64,000 nt of DNA from Glaciimonas sp. PCH181 (GTDB taxonomy: Bacteria; Pseudomonadota; Gammaproteobacteria; Burkholderiales; Burkholderiaceae_D), in assembly GCF_003056055.1 (NCBI RefSeq), contig NZ_PYFP01000001.1, positions 434,001-498,000 of the forward strand, in the 5' to 3' direction. Under the pieces are notes generated by a model, which made no database searches, was not told where the DNA came from, and saw only the letters and a list, made by a program, of their open reading frames with translations. Positions 16,848 to 25,954 of the stretch are shown one piece after another (position 1 is the first letter of the stretch; the number at the start of each line of letters is the position of its first letter). The translations under genes were made by a program, and so were the position numbers.

Positions 16848-17657
16848 ATGAGCATGATTCGACTTGACGGCAAGGTTGCCGTCGTTACCGGCGGCTCTTC
16901 TGGCATTGGCCTTGCCACCGCAGAATTGCTGCTAGAAGCGGGCGCGGCGGTAGCATTGTGTGGACGTAATCAAGAACGCCTGACGCAAGTCGAAGCCATG
17001 CTGCGGCTGCGTTTTCCGCAAGCCAAACTTTATTGCGCAGTATGCGATGTGCTGTCGCAAGAGCAGGTACAACAGTTCGCCGACGAGGTTGCAGAACGAC
17101 TTGGTCCGGTATCGATGCTGGTCAACAATGCAGGGCAGGGACGGGTATCGACTTTCGCCGACACTGAGGATGGCGCGTGGATGGAAGAGCTGCGCCTGAA
17201 GTTTTTCTCGGTGATTTACCCGACCCGAGCGTTCCAGCCTCAACTAGAAAAAATGGCGAAGGCGGATGGCACTGCTGCCATCGTATGCGTCAATTCACTG
17301 CTGGCGATTCAGCCCGAGCCGCACATGGTAGCGACCTCTGCCGCCCGCGCCGGTGTCCACAATCTGGTTCGTTCATTAGCTACTGAATTCAGCCCGCTGG
17401 GCATTCGCGTCAACGGCATTCTCATCGGTCTGGTGGAATCCGGGCAATGGCGACGTCGGTATGAGGCGCGTACAGAACGCGAATTATCCTGGGAACAATG
17501 GACTCAGGCACTTGCACAAAAGAAAAATATTCAACTCGGCCGTTTAGGCCATCCACAGGAAGCCGCACGCGCCATCATGTTTTTGGCGACGGCACTTTCT
17601 TCGTACACAACAGGCAGTCATATTGACGTTTCAGGAGGACTTTCTCGCCATGCCTAA
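16848..17657 (+). CDS. SDR-fold oxidoreductase with non-canonical active site
   Basis: A 269-residue SDR. The cofactor site is normal (TGGSSGIGLATA, then CGRNQERL with Arg, which suggests NADP(H)), as are NNAGQG and the C-terminal TGSHIDVSGG. The catalytic Tyr-x-x-x-Lys is absent: the aligned segment reads VATSAARAGVHNL, so Thr163 and Arg167 occupy these places. An SDR subgroup with this ATSAAR segment exists (from memory). It overlaps the start of the ThDP enzyme gene by eight bases. It might be an atypical reductase, or act without hydride transfer to a carbonyl. Confidence 0.85.
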   Translation: MSMIRLDGKVAVVTGGSSGIGLATAELLLEAGAAVALCGRNQERLTQVEAMLRLRFPQAKLYCAVCDVLSQEQVQQFADEVAERLGPVSMLVNNAGQGRVSTFADTEDGAWMEELRLKFFSVIYPTRAFQPQLEKMAKADGTAAIVCVNSLLAIQPEPHMVATSAARAGVHNLVRSLATEFSPLGIRVNGILIGLVESGQWRRRYEARTERELSWEQWTQALAQKKNIQLGRLGHPQEAARAIMFLATALSSYTTGSHIDVSGGLSRHA

Positions 17658-19362
17658 TAAAACCAAAACCATCCATCAGGTTACTGTCGGCTGCGCCATC
17701 GCAGCCTTTCTCGAACAGTGCAATGTCAAGGCGGCCTTCGGCGTCATTTCGATTCACAACATGCCGATTCTTGACGCTTTCGGTGAACGCGGCAAGATTC
17801 GTTTCGTGATGTCGCGCGGCGAAGCTGGCGGCGCTAACATGGCCGATGCGTATGCTCGCACTACCGGCGGTCTGGGCGTTTGCCTGACCAGCACCGGCAC
17901 TGCTGCAGGCAATGCTGCCGGTGCCATGGTTGAAGCATTGACCGCCGGTACGCCGCTGCTGCATCTGACCGGCCAGATCGAGACGCCTTATCTGGATCAG
18001 AGTCTGTCTTATATCCATGAAGCGCCGGATCAACTGACCATGCTCAAAGCGATTTCGAAGGCAGCATTCCGCGTGCGCAGCATCGATACCGCGATCAGCA
18101 CCATCAAACTGGCGGTGCAAACTGCGCTGACACCGCCGATGGGGCCGGTCAGTGTCGAGATTCCGATTGACATTCAGGCAGCCTTGATTCCGATGCCGTC
18201 GGATTTGCGACCATTGCCGATTCCATCCAATACGCCATCGGCGCATGCGCTGGATGAACTGGCCGCACGACTGGTCAAAGCCAAGCGGCCAATGCTGTGG
18301 GTGGGCGGTGGTGCACGCCATGCCAGCAAGCAAGTTAAACGTCTGCTTGATATGGGTTTCGGCCTGGTCACCACCACGCAAGGTCGCGGTATTGTGCCGG
18401 AAGACGATCCGCGTTCGCTGGGTGCTTTCAACTTGCATAAACCGGTCGAGAATTTTTACCAGACTTGTGATGCAGTCGTTGTAGTGGGTTCGCGCCTGCG
18501 CGGCAATGAAACCTTAAAGTACGAGCTGAAATTACCGCAAGCCCGTTATCGCATCGATGCTGATCCAGCTGCCGAAGGCCGTTGCTATAACAGTGATTAT
18601 TTCGTCTGCGGTGATGCTGCACTGGCGCTGGATGGTTTAGCAGATCGATTGCAGGAGTTGAAATCGCTAGACGTCGATCCGACATTTATCGGTGATTTGC
18701 AAAAGGCGCGTGAAAGCGCGTTGCATGGTCTGATCGATGGGCTGGGTCCTTACAGCGCGTTAGTCGAACAGTTGCAAAAAGCTGCCGGGCGCAATTTCAA
18801 TTGGGTGCGTGATGTTACTGTCTCCAACAGCACCTGGGGCAATCGTTATCTGCGGATTTTCGATCCACTGGCAGGCGTGCATGCGCTCGGCGGCGGTATC
18901 GGACAAGGTTTGGCGATGGGCATCGGCGCGGCGGTCGGCGCAGCGGTGACGGCATCGGGGAAAAAGACTTTCTGTCTGGCCGGTGATGGTGGTTTTATCC
19001 TGAATCTGGGCGAGCTGGCAACGGCCGTGCAAGAACGTGCCGATATGGTCATCGTCCTGATGAACGACCAGAGTTACGGGGTCATCAAGAATATTCAAGA
19101 TGCGCAATACGGCGGTCGTCGCCACTACGTTGAATTGCATACGCCGGATTACGCACTGTTATCGCAGTCGTTACGTCTGCGTCATACCCGCATCAGCGAT
19201 CTGGCCGATATCGAGAAAGGATTACGTATGGCGTTGGCCGAGCCGGGTCCGTTCATGCTGGAAATCGACATGTTATCGATCGGTAAATTTAAAACCGCTT
19301 TCGCGGGGCCACCGGTGAATGAAGAAAAAGTCGCAGAAAAATCCATCGCCACGGTAGCTTGA
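17650..19362 (+). CDS. Thiamine diphosphate-dependent enzyme (acetolactate synthase/decarboxylase-like)
   Basis: A 570-residue three-domain ThDP protein. The N-terminal PYR domain has the activating glutamate region (RFVMSRGEAGGANMADAYAR) and GVCLTSTGTAAGNAAG. A central domain (MLWVGGGARHA) follows, and the C-terminal PP domain has the Mg/ThDP motif starting at GDGGFILNLGEL and ending in VLMNDQSYG. The start at 17650 follows AGGAGG (17633-17638). Family members decarboxylate 2-oxo acids or join them to aldehydes. In this island it could decarboxylate a 2-oxo acid formed after ring cleavage. It is followed by aspartate dehydrogenase after 10 bases. Confidence 0.9.
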   Translation: MPNKTKTIHQVTVGCAIAAFLEQCNVKAAFGVISIHNMPILDAFGERGKIRFVMSRGEAGGANMADAYARTTGGLGVCLTSTGTAAGNAAGAMVEALTAGTPLLHLTGQIETPYLDQSLSYIHEAPDQLTMLKAISKAAFRVRSIDTAISTIKLAVQTALTPPMGPVSVEIPIDIQAALIPMPSDLRPLPIPSNTPSAHALDELAARLVKAKRPMLWVGGGARHASKQVKRLLDMGFGLVTTTQGRGIVPEDDPRSLGAFNLHKPVENFYQTCDAVVVVGSRLRGNETLKYELKLPQARYRIDADPAAEGRCYNSDYFVCGDAALALDGLADRLQELKSLDVDPTFIGDLQKARESALHGLIDGLGPYSALVEQLQKAAGRNFNWVRDVTVSNSTWGNRYLRIFDPLAGVHALGGGIGQGLAMGIGAAVGAAVTASGKKTFCLAGDGGFILNLGELATAVQERADMVIVLMNDQSYGVIKNIQDAQYGGRRHYVELHTPDYALLSQSLRLRHTRISDLADIEKGLRMALAEPGPFMLEIDMLSIGKFKTAFAGPPVNEEKVAEKSIATVA

Positions 19363-19372
19363 GGAGAATGAC

Positions 19373-20179
19373 ATGCTGCATGTTTCAATGATCGGTTGTG
19401 GTGCCATCGGCATCGGCGTGATGGAGTTGCTGAAAAGCGACCCGGAAGTCGCTTTCGATATGGTCATCGTACCCGAGGCGCATATGGAAGCGGCGCGTCC
19501 GGTCGTGTTTTCACTGGCACCGCATGCGCGTGTTGTCAATCGGCTGGAAGAACGGGGAGATCGTCCTGACCTGCTGATCGAGTGTGCTGGGCATCGCGCT
19601 ATCGAGGAGCACATCATTCCTGCATTGAAACGCGGTATTCCTTGCATGGTTGTTTCTATCGGTGCGTTGTCTGAGCTGGGCTTGGTAGAGCGGCTGGAAG
19701 CGGCAGCCCGCGAAGGCAAGACCCAGGTACAACTGCTATCAGGCGCAATCGGTGCGATCGATGCCTTATCGGCAGCGCGTGTCGGCGGCCTTGATTCCGT
19801 CATCTACACCGGACGTAAACCACCGGCAGCATGGAAGGACACGCCAGCCGATGGTTTATTCGATCTCGATAATTTGCAAACCGCTACCGTCATTTTTGAA
19901 GGCACGGCACGCGAGGCCGCACGTCTGTATCCAAAAAATGCCAACGTCGCCGCGACCTTATCGTTAGCCGGTCTGGGACTGGATCACACGCAGGTGCGCT
20001 TGCTGGCCGATCCCGGTGTCACCGAGAACGTGCATCACGTTGAGGCCAAAGGCGAGTTTGGCGGTTTTGAATTGACCATGCGCGGCAAGCCTCTCGCTGC
20101 GAATCCTAAAACCTCCGCGTTGACCGTATTCAGTGTGGTACGTGCGCTTGGCAATCGCGCCCACGCTTTATCTATTTGA
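19373..20179 (+). CDS. L-aspartate dehydrogenase family protein
   Basis: A 268-residue NAD(P)-dependent protein of the aspartate dehydrogenase (NadX-like) family. It has a Rossmann motif (MIGCGAIGIGV), ECAGHRAIEEHI, VSIGAL, and the family's C-terminal domain (PKNANVAATLSLAGLGLDHTQV, EFGGFELTMRGKPLAANPKTS). The characterised reaction is reversible L-aspartate + NAD(P)+ to iminoaspartate/oxaloacetate + ammonia. In a catabolic island with RidA it may instead reduce or form an imino acid intermediate. The AGGAG ribosome site is clear and the gene sits in the middle of the operon. Confidence 0.88.
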   Translation: MLHVSMIGCGAIGIGVMELLKSDPEVAFDMVIVPEAHMEAARPVVFSLAPHARVVNRLEERGDRPDLLIECAGHRAIEEHIIPALKRGIPCMVVSIGALSELGLVERLEAAAREGKTQVQLLSGAIGAIDALSAARVGGLDSVIYTGRKPPAAWKDTPADGLFDLDNLQTATVIFEGTAREAARLYPKNANVAATLSLAGLGLDHTQVRLLADPGVTENVHHVEAKGEFGGFELTMRGKPLAANPKTSALTVFSVVRALGNRAHALSI

Positions 20180-20191
20180 GTGAAGAGTGAC

Positions 20192-21685
20192 ATGAGTGAC
20201 TTGAACGACATGAATCCAAATGAGACATTGCCGATCTGCATCGCAGGAAACTGGCGTTTGGGACAAGGCGATCGCTATGCTAGCTTGTATCCCGCCACTG
20301 GCGAACCGATTGCGTGGCTAAACGCCGCCAGCATCGCCGACGTGGAAGAAGCGATTGCTGGTGCCGATCACGCCTTCCGCACCAGCGGCTGGGCGCAGCG
20401 CAAGCCGCATGAACGGGCAACGGTGCTGCATCGCGTCGCCCAGTTGATCCGCGATCAGTCGGAATATCTGGCGCAGCGCCAACGTCTGGACAACGGCAAG
20501 CCGATTACCGAAACGCGCGCATTGGTGGCCAGCGCCGCGAACACTTTCCAGTTCTTTGCCGCTGCTTGCGAAACATTGGAAGACACCATTACGCCGATGC
20601 GGGGCGACAACCTGACGATGAGCGTATATGAACCCATGGGCGTGGTCGCCGCCATCACACCCTGGAACTCGCCAATCGCTAGCGAGGCGCAGAAGATGGC
20701 CCCTGCGCTGGCCGCTGGCAATGCCGTGGTTGTCAAGCCAGCCGAAGTAACGCCGTTAATGGCGCTGGAGCTGGCCAGAATTTGTGAGGAAGCCGGTGTT
20801 CCCAAGGGACTAATCAGTGTATTGCCGGGCAAGGGTTCAATAATTGGTGACGCCATCACGCTGCATCCGCTGGTACGGCGTGTATCGTTCACTGGCGGCA
20901 CCACTACCGGCAAACATATTGCCCACATTGCTGCTGACAAAATGATGCCGGTATCGTTGGAGTTGGGCGGAAAATCACCCACGATGGTGTTCGAAGATGC
21001 TGATCTGGAACATGCGGTGGCGGGTGTCTTGTACGGGATTTTCAGTTCGTCCGGCGAGTCTTGTATAGCCGGTTCGCGCTTGTTTGTTGCCCGTGGTATT
21101 TACGAACATTTTATTGAAAGACTCGCTGCCGGGGCTGCGGCTTTACGCGTTGGCGATCCAGCCGATGAACGTACGCAGTTGGGACCATTGATTACTCCGC
21201 GTCATCGTGATTCGATTGAATCGTATGTGGCGATGGGCGTCGAAGACGGCGGCCAGATTCGTACCGGCGGTATGCGTCCAGAAGGTAAATTATTCGAACG
21301 CGGAAATTACTATCTTCCAACCATCATCGAAGGCCTGACCAACGAACAACGCATTTGCCAGGAAGAGATTTTTGGACCGGTATTGGTGGCGATGCCCTTC
21401 GATAACGAAGAAGATTTGATCGCGCAGGCGAACGACAGTGTTTACGCATTGGCGGCGGGCATCTGGACTCGCGACTATAAAAAAGCCTGGCGCTTTGGTC
21501 GCGCAGTGCAAGCCGGGAATGTCTGGATCAATACCTATAAGCAACTATCGATTTCAACCCCGTTCGGCGGTTGGCGTGATAGTGGGCTAGGGCGCGAAAA
21601 AGGACGGCTGGGAATTTTGCAATACATGGAGCAAAAGAGCATGTATTGGGGTTTGAATGAACAACCGTTACCGTGGGCAGGCTGA
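20192..21685 (+). CDS. Aldehyde dehydrogenase (NAD(P)+-dependent, ALDH superfamily)
   Basis: A 497-residue ALDH. It has the PWNSPI motif, the general-base Glu257 (LELGGKSP) and the catalytic Cys291 (SSGESCIAGSRL), then EEIFGPVL and the C-terminal PFGGWRDSGLGREKG. It most resembles the branch with 2-hydroxy- and 2-aminomuconic semialdehyde and betaine aldehyde dehydrogenases. An extradiol-type ring-cleavage gene follows directly, so a muconic semialdehyde-type substrate is plausible. I use the ATG at 20192; a GTG at 20180 immediately after the preceding stop is an alternative. Confidence 0.92.
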   Translation: MSDLNDMNPNETLPICIAGNWRLGQGDRYASLYPATGEPIAWLNAASIADVEEAIAGADHAFRTSGWAQRKPHERATVLHRVAQLIRDQSEYLAQRQRLDNGKPITETRALVASAANTFQFFAAACETLEDTITPMRGDNLTMSVYEPMGVVAAITPWNSPIASEAQKMAPALAAGNAVVVKPAEVTPLMALELARICEEAGVPKGLISVLPGKGSIIGDAITLHPLVRRVSFTGGTTTGKHIAHIAADKMMPVSLELGGKSPTMVFEDADLEHAVAGVLYGIFSSSGESCIAGSRLFVARGIYEHFIERLAAGAAALRVGDPADERTQLGPLITPRHRDSIESYVAMGVEDGGQIRTGGMRPEGKLFERGNYYLPTIIEGLTNEQRICQEEIFGPVLVAMPFDNEEDLIAQANDSVYALAAGIWTRDYKKAWRFGRAVQAGNVWINTYKQLSISTPFGGWRDSGLGREKGRLGILQYMEQKSMYWGLNEQPLPWAG

Positions 21686-21740
21686 GCGGGTTTGCGGTAA
21701 TGACGGACTAGTAACCAAGGGTAGTGCGAGGAGACGCAAC

Positions 21741-22706
21741 ATGGATGTATTAGGTATTGATGAAATTACATACGGCGCCGACGATTTGCCGTTGTGTAAG
21801 CAATTTTTTTCCGACTGGGGTATGACGCTCGCGGAAGAGACTGAACAGGTGTTGGTATTCGTAACGCAAAACGGTTGTCGGGTAGTCGTCAAACACAGCG
21901 ACGACCCCGACTTGCCACCAGCAATCGAAGCAGGGCCGACGTTGCGTGAAGTAGTCTGGGGTGTATCGGCACAAGAAGTTTTGGAACGTTTTGCTGGGCG
22001 GATTGCAGCCATGCCCGGTTATGTAAATCAAGGCACACGAATTGGCTGTACGGATCCAAACGGTCTGGCGGTGCGCTTTCAGGTCACACAAAAACGCGAG
22101 ATCGATCTCGAATGTGCGGAAATGAATACCTGGTCGCATAAACATCGCATCAACCAGCGCAGCCCGGCATACGAAAGCGCCGCGCCGATTGAAGTCGGCC
22201 ACGTAGTGTTTTTTGTCAAAGATGTAAAAGCGTGTGAAAGCTTTTATTGCGACAATTTCGGCTTCGTGCCGTCCGATCATTATCCGGGCCGTGGCGCTTT
22301 CTTGCGCTGTGCCGCAGATGGCGGTCATCACGATATTTTTCTGTTGCAACCGCCCGAGCCGCGCGCCGGATTGAATCATGTCGCATTCACCGTACGTGAT
22401 ATCCATGAAGTCTTTGGCGGCGGCTTGCACATGTCGCGCAAAGGCTGGGACACGCAACTCGGCCCCGGTCGCCATCCGATTTCATCGGCTTATTTTTGGT
22501 ACTTCCGTAATCCCGCAGGCGGCCTGATTGAGTACTACGCCGATGAAGATCAGCTTAACGAAGAATGGCAGCCACGCGATTTCGAACCGGGCCCGACGGT
22601 GTTCGCCGAATGGGCGATCGACGGTGGCATTGACGGCAATACCCGCCGTCAAAAAAATGCCGATGCTCCCAGTGGCAAGTTTCTGACCGACCGCGCTAAA
22701 TCCTGA
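21741..22706 (+). CDS. VOC-fold protein, probable extradiol ring-cleavage dioxygenase
   Basis: A 321-residue two-domain vicinal-oxygen-chelate protein. Domain 2 keeps the type I extradiol 2-His-1-Glu metal set: His in VGHVVFFVKDV, His in LNHVAFTVRDI and Glu in GLIEYYADED, with a conserved tyrosine in AYFWYFRNPAGG. I start it at 21741, which has GAGGAG twelve bases before the ATG and places the first VOC strand at the N-terminus. Upstream in-frame sequence overlaps the ALDH gene and is less likely. It probably opens a catechol-, hydroxypyridine- or aminophenol-type ring between two carbons. Confidence 0.87.
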   Translation: MDVLGIDEITYGADDLPLCKQFFSDWGMTLAEETEQVLVFVTQNGCRVVVKHSDDPDLPPAIEAGPTLREVVWGVSAQEVLERFAGRIAAMPGYVNQGTRIGCTDPNGLAVRFQVTQKREIDLECAEMNTWSHKHRINQRSPAYESAAPIEVGHVVFFVKDVKACESFYCDNFGFVPSDHYPGRGAFLRCAADGGHHDIFLLQPPEPRAGLNHVAFTVRDIHEVFGGGLHMSRKGWDTQLGPGRHPISSAYFWYFRNPAGGLIEYYADEDQLNEEWQPRDFEPGPTVFAEWAIDGGIDGNTRRQKNADAPSGKFLTDRAKS

Positions 22707-22720
22707 TACGAGGTAATTCC

Positions 22721-23866
22721 ATGTCTGCATTAAAAATCGGTATTCTCGGCGGCGGCATCGGCGGTTTGACTGCGGCGATTGCGTTGCATCGCGCCGGTCA
22801 TGACGTCGTCGTGTACGAGCAATCCAAGCAGTTCCTGCGCGTTGGCGCGGATATTAATCTGACCCCGAACGCGGTACGTGCGCTGGACGGACTGGGCATA
22901 GGCGAAGCGGTCCGTCGTACCGCAGCACGGCCGACACATCGCATCAGCCGGACCTGGGATAGCGGCGCGGAAACCTCTCGTCTCGAAATGGGCGATACCG
23001 CCGAAAAGAAATATGGCGCACCGCAGTTGACGATACATCGCGCCGATCTGCTGGCAGCGCTAGCAGAAATATTTCCTGCGGAACGTGTGAGGTTTGCAAA
23101 GCGCGCCGAAACGATCTCGCAGGAAGATCAAGGCATCGTTCTAGCATTTACCGATGGCAGCACCGATAAAGTGGATGTACTGATCGGCGGCGACGGCATT
23201 CACTCGGCAGTCCGCAGCGCGATGTTTGGTGCGGAAAGTCCGCGCTTTACCGGCGTGGTGGCGTTCCGTGCGGTGATTCCGGCTAACAGTGTTGCCGATG
23301 TCCCGAACCTGCAGGCATTCACAAAATGGTGGGGGCCCAATCCAGAAAGCCAGATCGTCACTTTTCCACTGAATCGCGGCAAGGATATTTTTATCTTCGC
23401 TACAACGGCACAAGAAACCTGGCATCTGGAATCATGGACGACTCCCGGCAGTGTGCAGGAATTGCGCGATAGTTACGCCGATTTTCATGGTGATGCGCGG
23501 GCTTTGCTGGATGCCTGCGATGAAGTCTTGAAGACCGCCTTGTATGAACGCGATCCTTTGCCGCATTGGTCCAAGGGCAATATGACGCTGCTAGGTGATG
23601 CCTGCCATCCGATGATGCCATTCATGGCGCAAGGCGCTGGTATGGCGATCGAAGATGCGGTGGTATTAGCGCGTTGTCTGGCAAATGCCACGACGTTGGC
23701 GGCGGTTGCCGATGCCTTGCAGTGCTATCAAGAACTGCGTCTGGAACGTACCAGCAAGATCCAGATAGGTTCGCGTGGCAATAATTGGCTGCGTGATGGC
23801 GGCAATGCCGATTGGGTCTACGGCTATGACGCGTGGACGGTGCCGCTGGAAACCGAAACGGTGTAA
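22721..23866 (+). CDS. FAD-dependent aromatic monooxygenase (NicC/salicylate hydroxylase-like)
   Basis: A 381-residue class A flavoprotein monooxygenase. It has the GxGxxG dinucleotide motif (GILGGGIGGLTAA, residues 6-18), the DG motif (VLIGGDGIHSAVR) and the GD motif (MTLLGDACHPMMPFMAQGAG). The general family para- or ortho-hydroxylates aromatic acids; close relatives include salicylate hydroxylase and 6-hydroxynicotinate 3-monooxygenase. It follows the VOC dioxygenase by 14 bases, consistent with hydroxylation to give the substrate for ring cleavage. Confidence 0.9.
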   Translation: MSALKIGILGGGIGGLTAAIALHRAGHDVVVYEQSKQFLRVGADINLTPNAVRALDGLGIGEAVRRTAARPTHRISRTWDSGAETSRLEMGDTAEKKYGAPQLTIHRADLLAALAEIFPAERVRFAKRAETISQEDQGIVLAFTDGSTDKVDVLIGGDGIHSAVRSAMFGAESPRFTGVVAFRAVIPANSVADVPNLQAFTKWWGPNPESQIVTFPLNRGKDIFIFATTAQETWHLESWTTPGSVQELRDSYADFHGDARALLDACDEVLKTALYERDPLPHWSKGNMTLLGDACHPMMPFMAQGAGMAIEDAVVLARCLANATTLAAVADALQCYQELRLERTSKIQIGSRGNNWLRDGGNADWVYGYDAWTVPLETETV

Positions 23867-23869
23867 ATC

Positions 23870-24196
23870 ATGACTGCACAGCCACAGACAATGTTGCTGA
23901 CCGTACTGCTGAAGCACGATCAGACAAAGAACCTGGAGCAAATCCAGGACCACATGAAAAGTGTCGATTGGTGGGAACGTTTTCCTGTGGCGGGCACGCG
24001 TGTGGTGTCGTGGACGGTGGCGATGGGATTGGGCCAGATCGTTACTCTGGAACTGCCGCCGTCGCTGCTGCCGCAGGTGAATGTCGAACTCGAACGTTCG
24101 GCCTGGGGTGTGTTTCGCACCGAATGTTATCCCACTTACGATTTTGTACCTGTGCGTGAGCGTATTCGCGAACGCGTAAACAATGGAGGCCAATAA
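23870..24196 (+). CDS. Small conserved-looking protein of unknown function, 108 residues
   Basis: I do not recognise a firm family. The protein has a beta-rich start (MLLTVLLKHDQ), WWERFP near residue 35, VVSWTVAMGLGQIVTLELPP in the middle and an Arg-rich C-terminus. The pattern (about 100 residues, alternating hydrophobic strands) resembles dimeric alpha-beta barrel or muconolactone-isomerase-sized proteins, but this is a guess. It starts four bases after the monooxygenase stop, and its TAA overlaps the next ATG (TAATG), so it is a true member of the operon. Confidence 0.75.
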   Translation: MTAQPQTMLLTVLLKHDQTKNLEQIQDHMKSVDWWERFPVAGTRVVSWTVAMGLGQIVTLELPPSLLPQVNVELERSAWGVFRTECYPTYDFVPVRERIRERVNNGGQ

Positions 24197-24429
24197 TGAG
24201 CGAATTAAGGCAGGAAGTTTATCTCAACCCACATCAGGCGCGCCGCCGCCCACCGACCCCGTATGAAGATTTGCTGGGCGATTCTATTGAGCGTGCGTTT
24301 GCCGCAGGCATTCACGATCTTGAAGGTTTAGTGGCGCATCTGAATCGCACCGGCCCCGGTTGCCTGCAAAACGAAGGCGTCTGGACCGAAGCCCTGTATC
24401 AGGAAGAAATGACAAGACTGGCTGCTTGA
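24196..24429 (+). CDS. Small protein of unknown function, 77 residues
   Basis: It is coupled to the preceding gene by TAATG. The sequence is rich in charged residues with a Pro-rich segment (ARRRPPTPYEDLLGDSIERA) and predicted helices (LEGLVAHLNRTG, WTEALYQEEMTRLAA). Short proteins of this look near Rieske oxygenases are sometimes annotated as recombinase-like helix-turn-helix domain proteins (from memory, unverified). There is no signal sequence and there are no cysteines in a binding pattern. It could be an accessory or assembly factor of the oxygenase. Confidence 0.7.
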   Translation: MSELRQEVYLNPHQARRRPPTPYEDLLGDSIERAFAAGIHDLEGLVAHLNRTGPGCLQNEGVWTEALYQEEMTRLAA

Positions 24430-24457
24430 GCAGACCAATCCATTCAGGAGAGTAGTG

Positions 24458-25495
24458 ATGAGAACAATAGCCAATGACCCAGTGGAAGCAGTCCTTGCCG
24501 CTGGTTTGAAAGATTTGTGGTATCCGATTTGCCCATCCGAATTTGTTGCCGAGCGGCCAGTCTCGCTGCGACGTCTGGGCAAAAAATTTGTGCTCTGGCG
24601 AGAAGCTTCAGGCAAGCTGCATGCACTCGAAGATCATTGCCCGCATCGTGGCGCACCCTTGTCGATGGGGATCGCCATGGGCGACCGTATCGCTTGCGGT
24701 TATCACGGCGTGCAAGTGCGTTTCGATGGCGTCGTCACCAGCGTACCGGGAAGCCCGGGATGCAAGCTGGAAGGTGCAAAGGCAACGCGTTCATTCCATG
24801 TGCAAGAGGCCTGCGGCGCGATTTTTCTTTATAACTCTACCGTCAATGTCGACCAGCCGCCGCCGTTGCGCTTGCCCGAGGAGTTGACCAGCGATGAGTA
24901 TTCTCACTTCCTTTGCTATACCGAGTGGAAGGGCGGTTATCGCTATGTCACCGACAACGTCATGGATCCGATGCACGGTACTTTCCTGCATAAGCAATCG
25001 CACTCGATGGCCGAGGGCGATAACACGGCGACCTTCCGCGTGCGCGAAACCGATCTCGGCTTTGTGTTCGAAAAAGAAGGCCAGCGCGGCGTTAATTTCG
25101 ATTGGACCGAATGGGCCGATACCGGTCTGCATTGGATGCGCCTGGCGATTCCGTATCCAAAAACGGGCGGTCCCGGCGGCAGTTTTTTCATTATCGGCAG
25201 CTATACCCCGATTACCGATAACGTTGCCGCAGTATTCCATTGGCGTTGCCGCAAGCTAAGCGGTTGGCAACGCGATACCTGGCGCTTCCTGTATCGGAAT
25301 CGTCTGGAAGCGCGCCATTGGACTGTGCTGGAGCAAGATCGCGTGGTGTTGGAAATGATGGAGCCGGATGCCAATCAACGTGAAATGCTGTACCAGCACG
25401 ACATGGGGTTGGTGCGCTGGCGTCGCCATATGCGCAATCTTGCTAAGGAACAATTGGAAAGAGAAGACGCAGCGGCTCCTACGAAGGCAGCGTGA
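24458..25495 (+). CDS. Rieske non-heme iron oxygenase, VanA-type
   Basis: A 345-residue oxygenase component. The Rieske [2Fe-2S] ligands are Cys61-x-His63 (CPHRG) and Cys80-x2-His83 (CGYHG). The mononuclear iron site is in DNVMDPMHGTFLHKQSH (Asp, His, His). Size and layout match the single-component VanA/phthalate-dioxygenase group, which works with a VanB-type reductase; that reductase is encoded two genes later at 25955. AGGAG precedes the start. It may hydroxylate the ring or remove an O- or N-methyl group from the substrate entering the pathway. Confidence 0.93.
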   Translation: MRTIANDPVEAVLAAGLKDLWYPICPSEFVAERPVSLRRLGKKFVLWREASGKLHALEDHCPHRGAPLSMGIAMGDRIACGYHGVQVRFDGVVTSVPGSPGCKLEGAKATRSFHVQEACGAIFLYNSTVNVDQPPPLRLPEELTSDEYSHFLCYTEWKGGYRYVTDNVMDPMHGTFLHKQSHSMAEGDNTATFRVRETDLGFVFEKEGQRGVNFDWTEWADTGLHWMRLAIPYPKTGGPGGSFFIIGSYTPITDNVAAVFHWRCRKLSGWQRDTWRFLYRNRLEARHWTVLEQDRVVLEMMEPDANQREMLYQHDMGLVRWRRHMRNLAKEQLEREDAAAPTKAA

Positions 25496-25908
25496 ACAAG
25501 ATGTCTAGAGTCCGGCATGTGAAGACTGACCAGGTGCCGGAATCTGCATCGGGCACCTGGTCCAATTGTCTGGTTATCGGCAACGAAGTAGTGATGTCAG
25601 GCATGACCGCACATCCTGCTTCACGTGATGCGACGCTGGATACTTACGCGCAGACATTGGTGGTACTGGGTAAGTTGCGTGATCTGGTGGAAGCCGCTGG
25701 CGGATCGCTCGGCAGCATCTACAAGTTGGTCATTTATGTGAAAGATATCGGCGACAAGGATGAAGTAGGGCGAGCACGCCGCGACTTCTTCCGGGCACCG
25801 TATCCCTGTTCAACGCTGGTGCAAGTCAGTGGGCTGGTATTTCCCGAACTGACCGTCGAGATTGATGCCTTTGCGCGGTTGGACATTGATTTACAGGCTG
25901 TGGAATAA
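25492..25908 (+). CDS. RidA-family (YjgF/YER057c/UK114) protein
   Basis: A 138-residue RidA-like protein (WSNCLVIGNEVVMSGMT, TYAQTLVVLGKLRDLVEAAGG, VIYVKDI, PCSTLVQVSGLVFPELTVEIDAFA). RidA proteins hydrolyse reactive enamines/imines; some relatives are 2-aminomuconate deaminases in aromatic catabolism. I start it at the GTG at 25492, which overlaps the Rieske stop (GTGA) and has GAAGG four bases before it; an ATG at 25501 is possible. Together with the aspartate dehydrogenase it is the strongest hint that the pathway substrate contains nitrogen. Confidence 0.9.
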   Translation: MNKMSRVRHVKTDQVPESASGTWSNCLVIGNEVVMSGMTAHPASRDATLDTYAQTLVVLGKLRDLVEAAGGSLGSIYKLVIYVKDIGDKDEVGRARRDFFRAPYPCSTLVQVSGLVFPELTVEIDAFARLDIDLQAVE

Positions 25909-25954
25909 GCCACCGCTTTGCAATGCGTTTGTATAAGTTCGGTATGAGGTTTTT

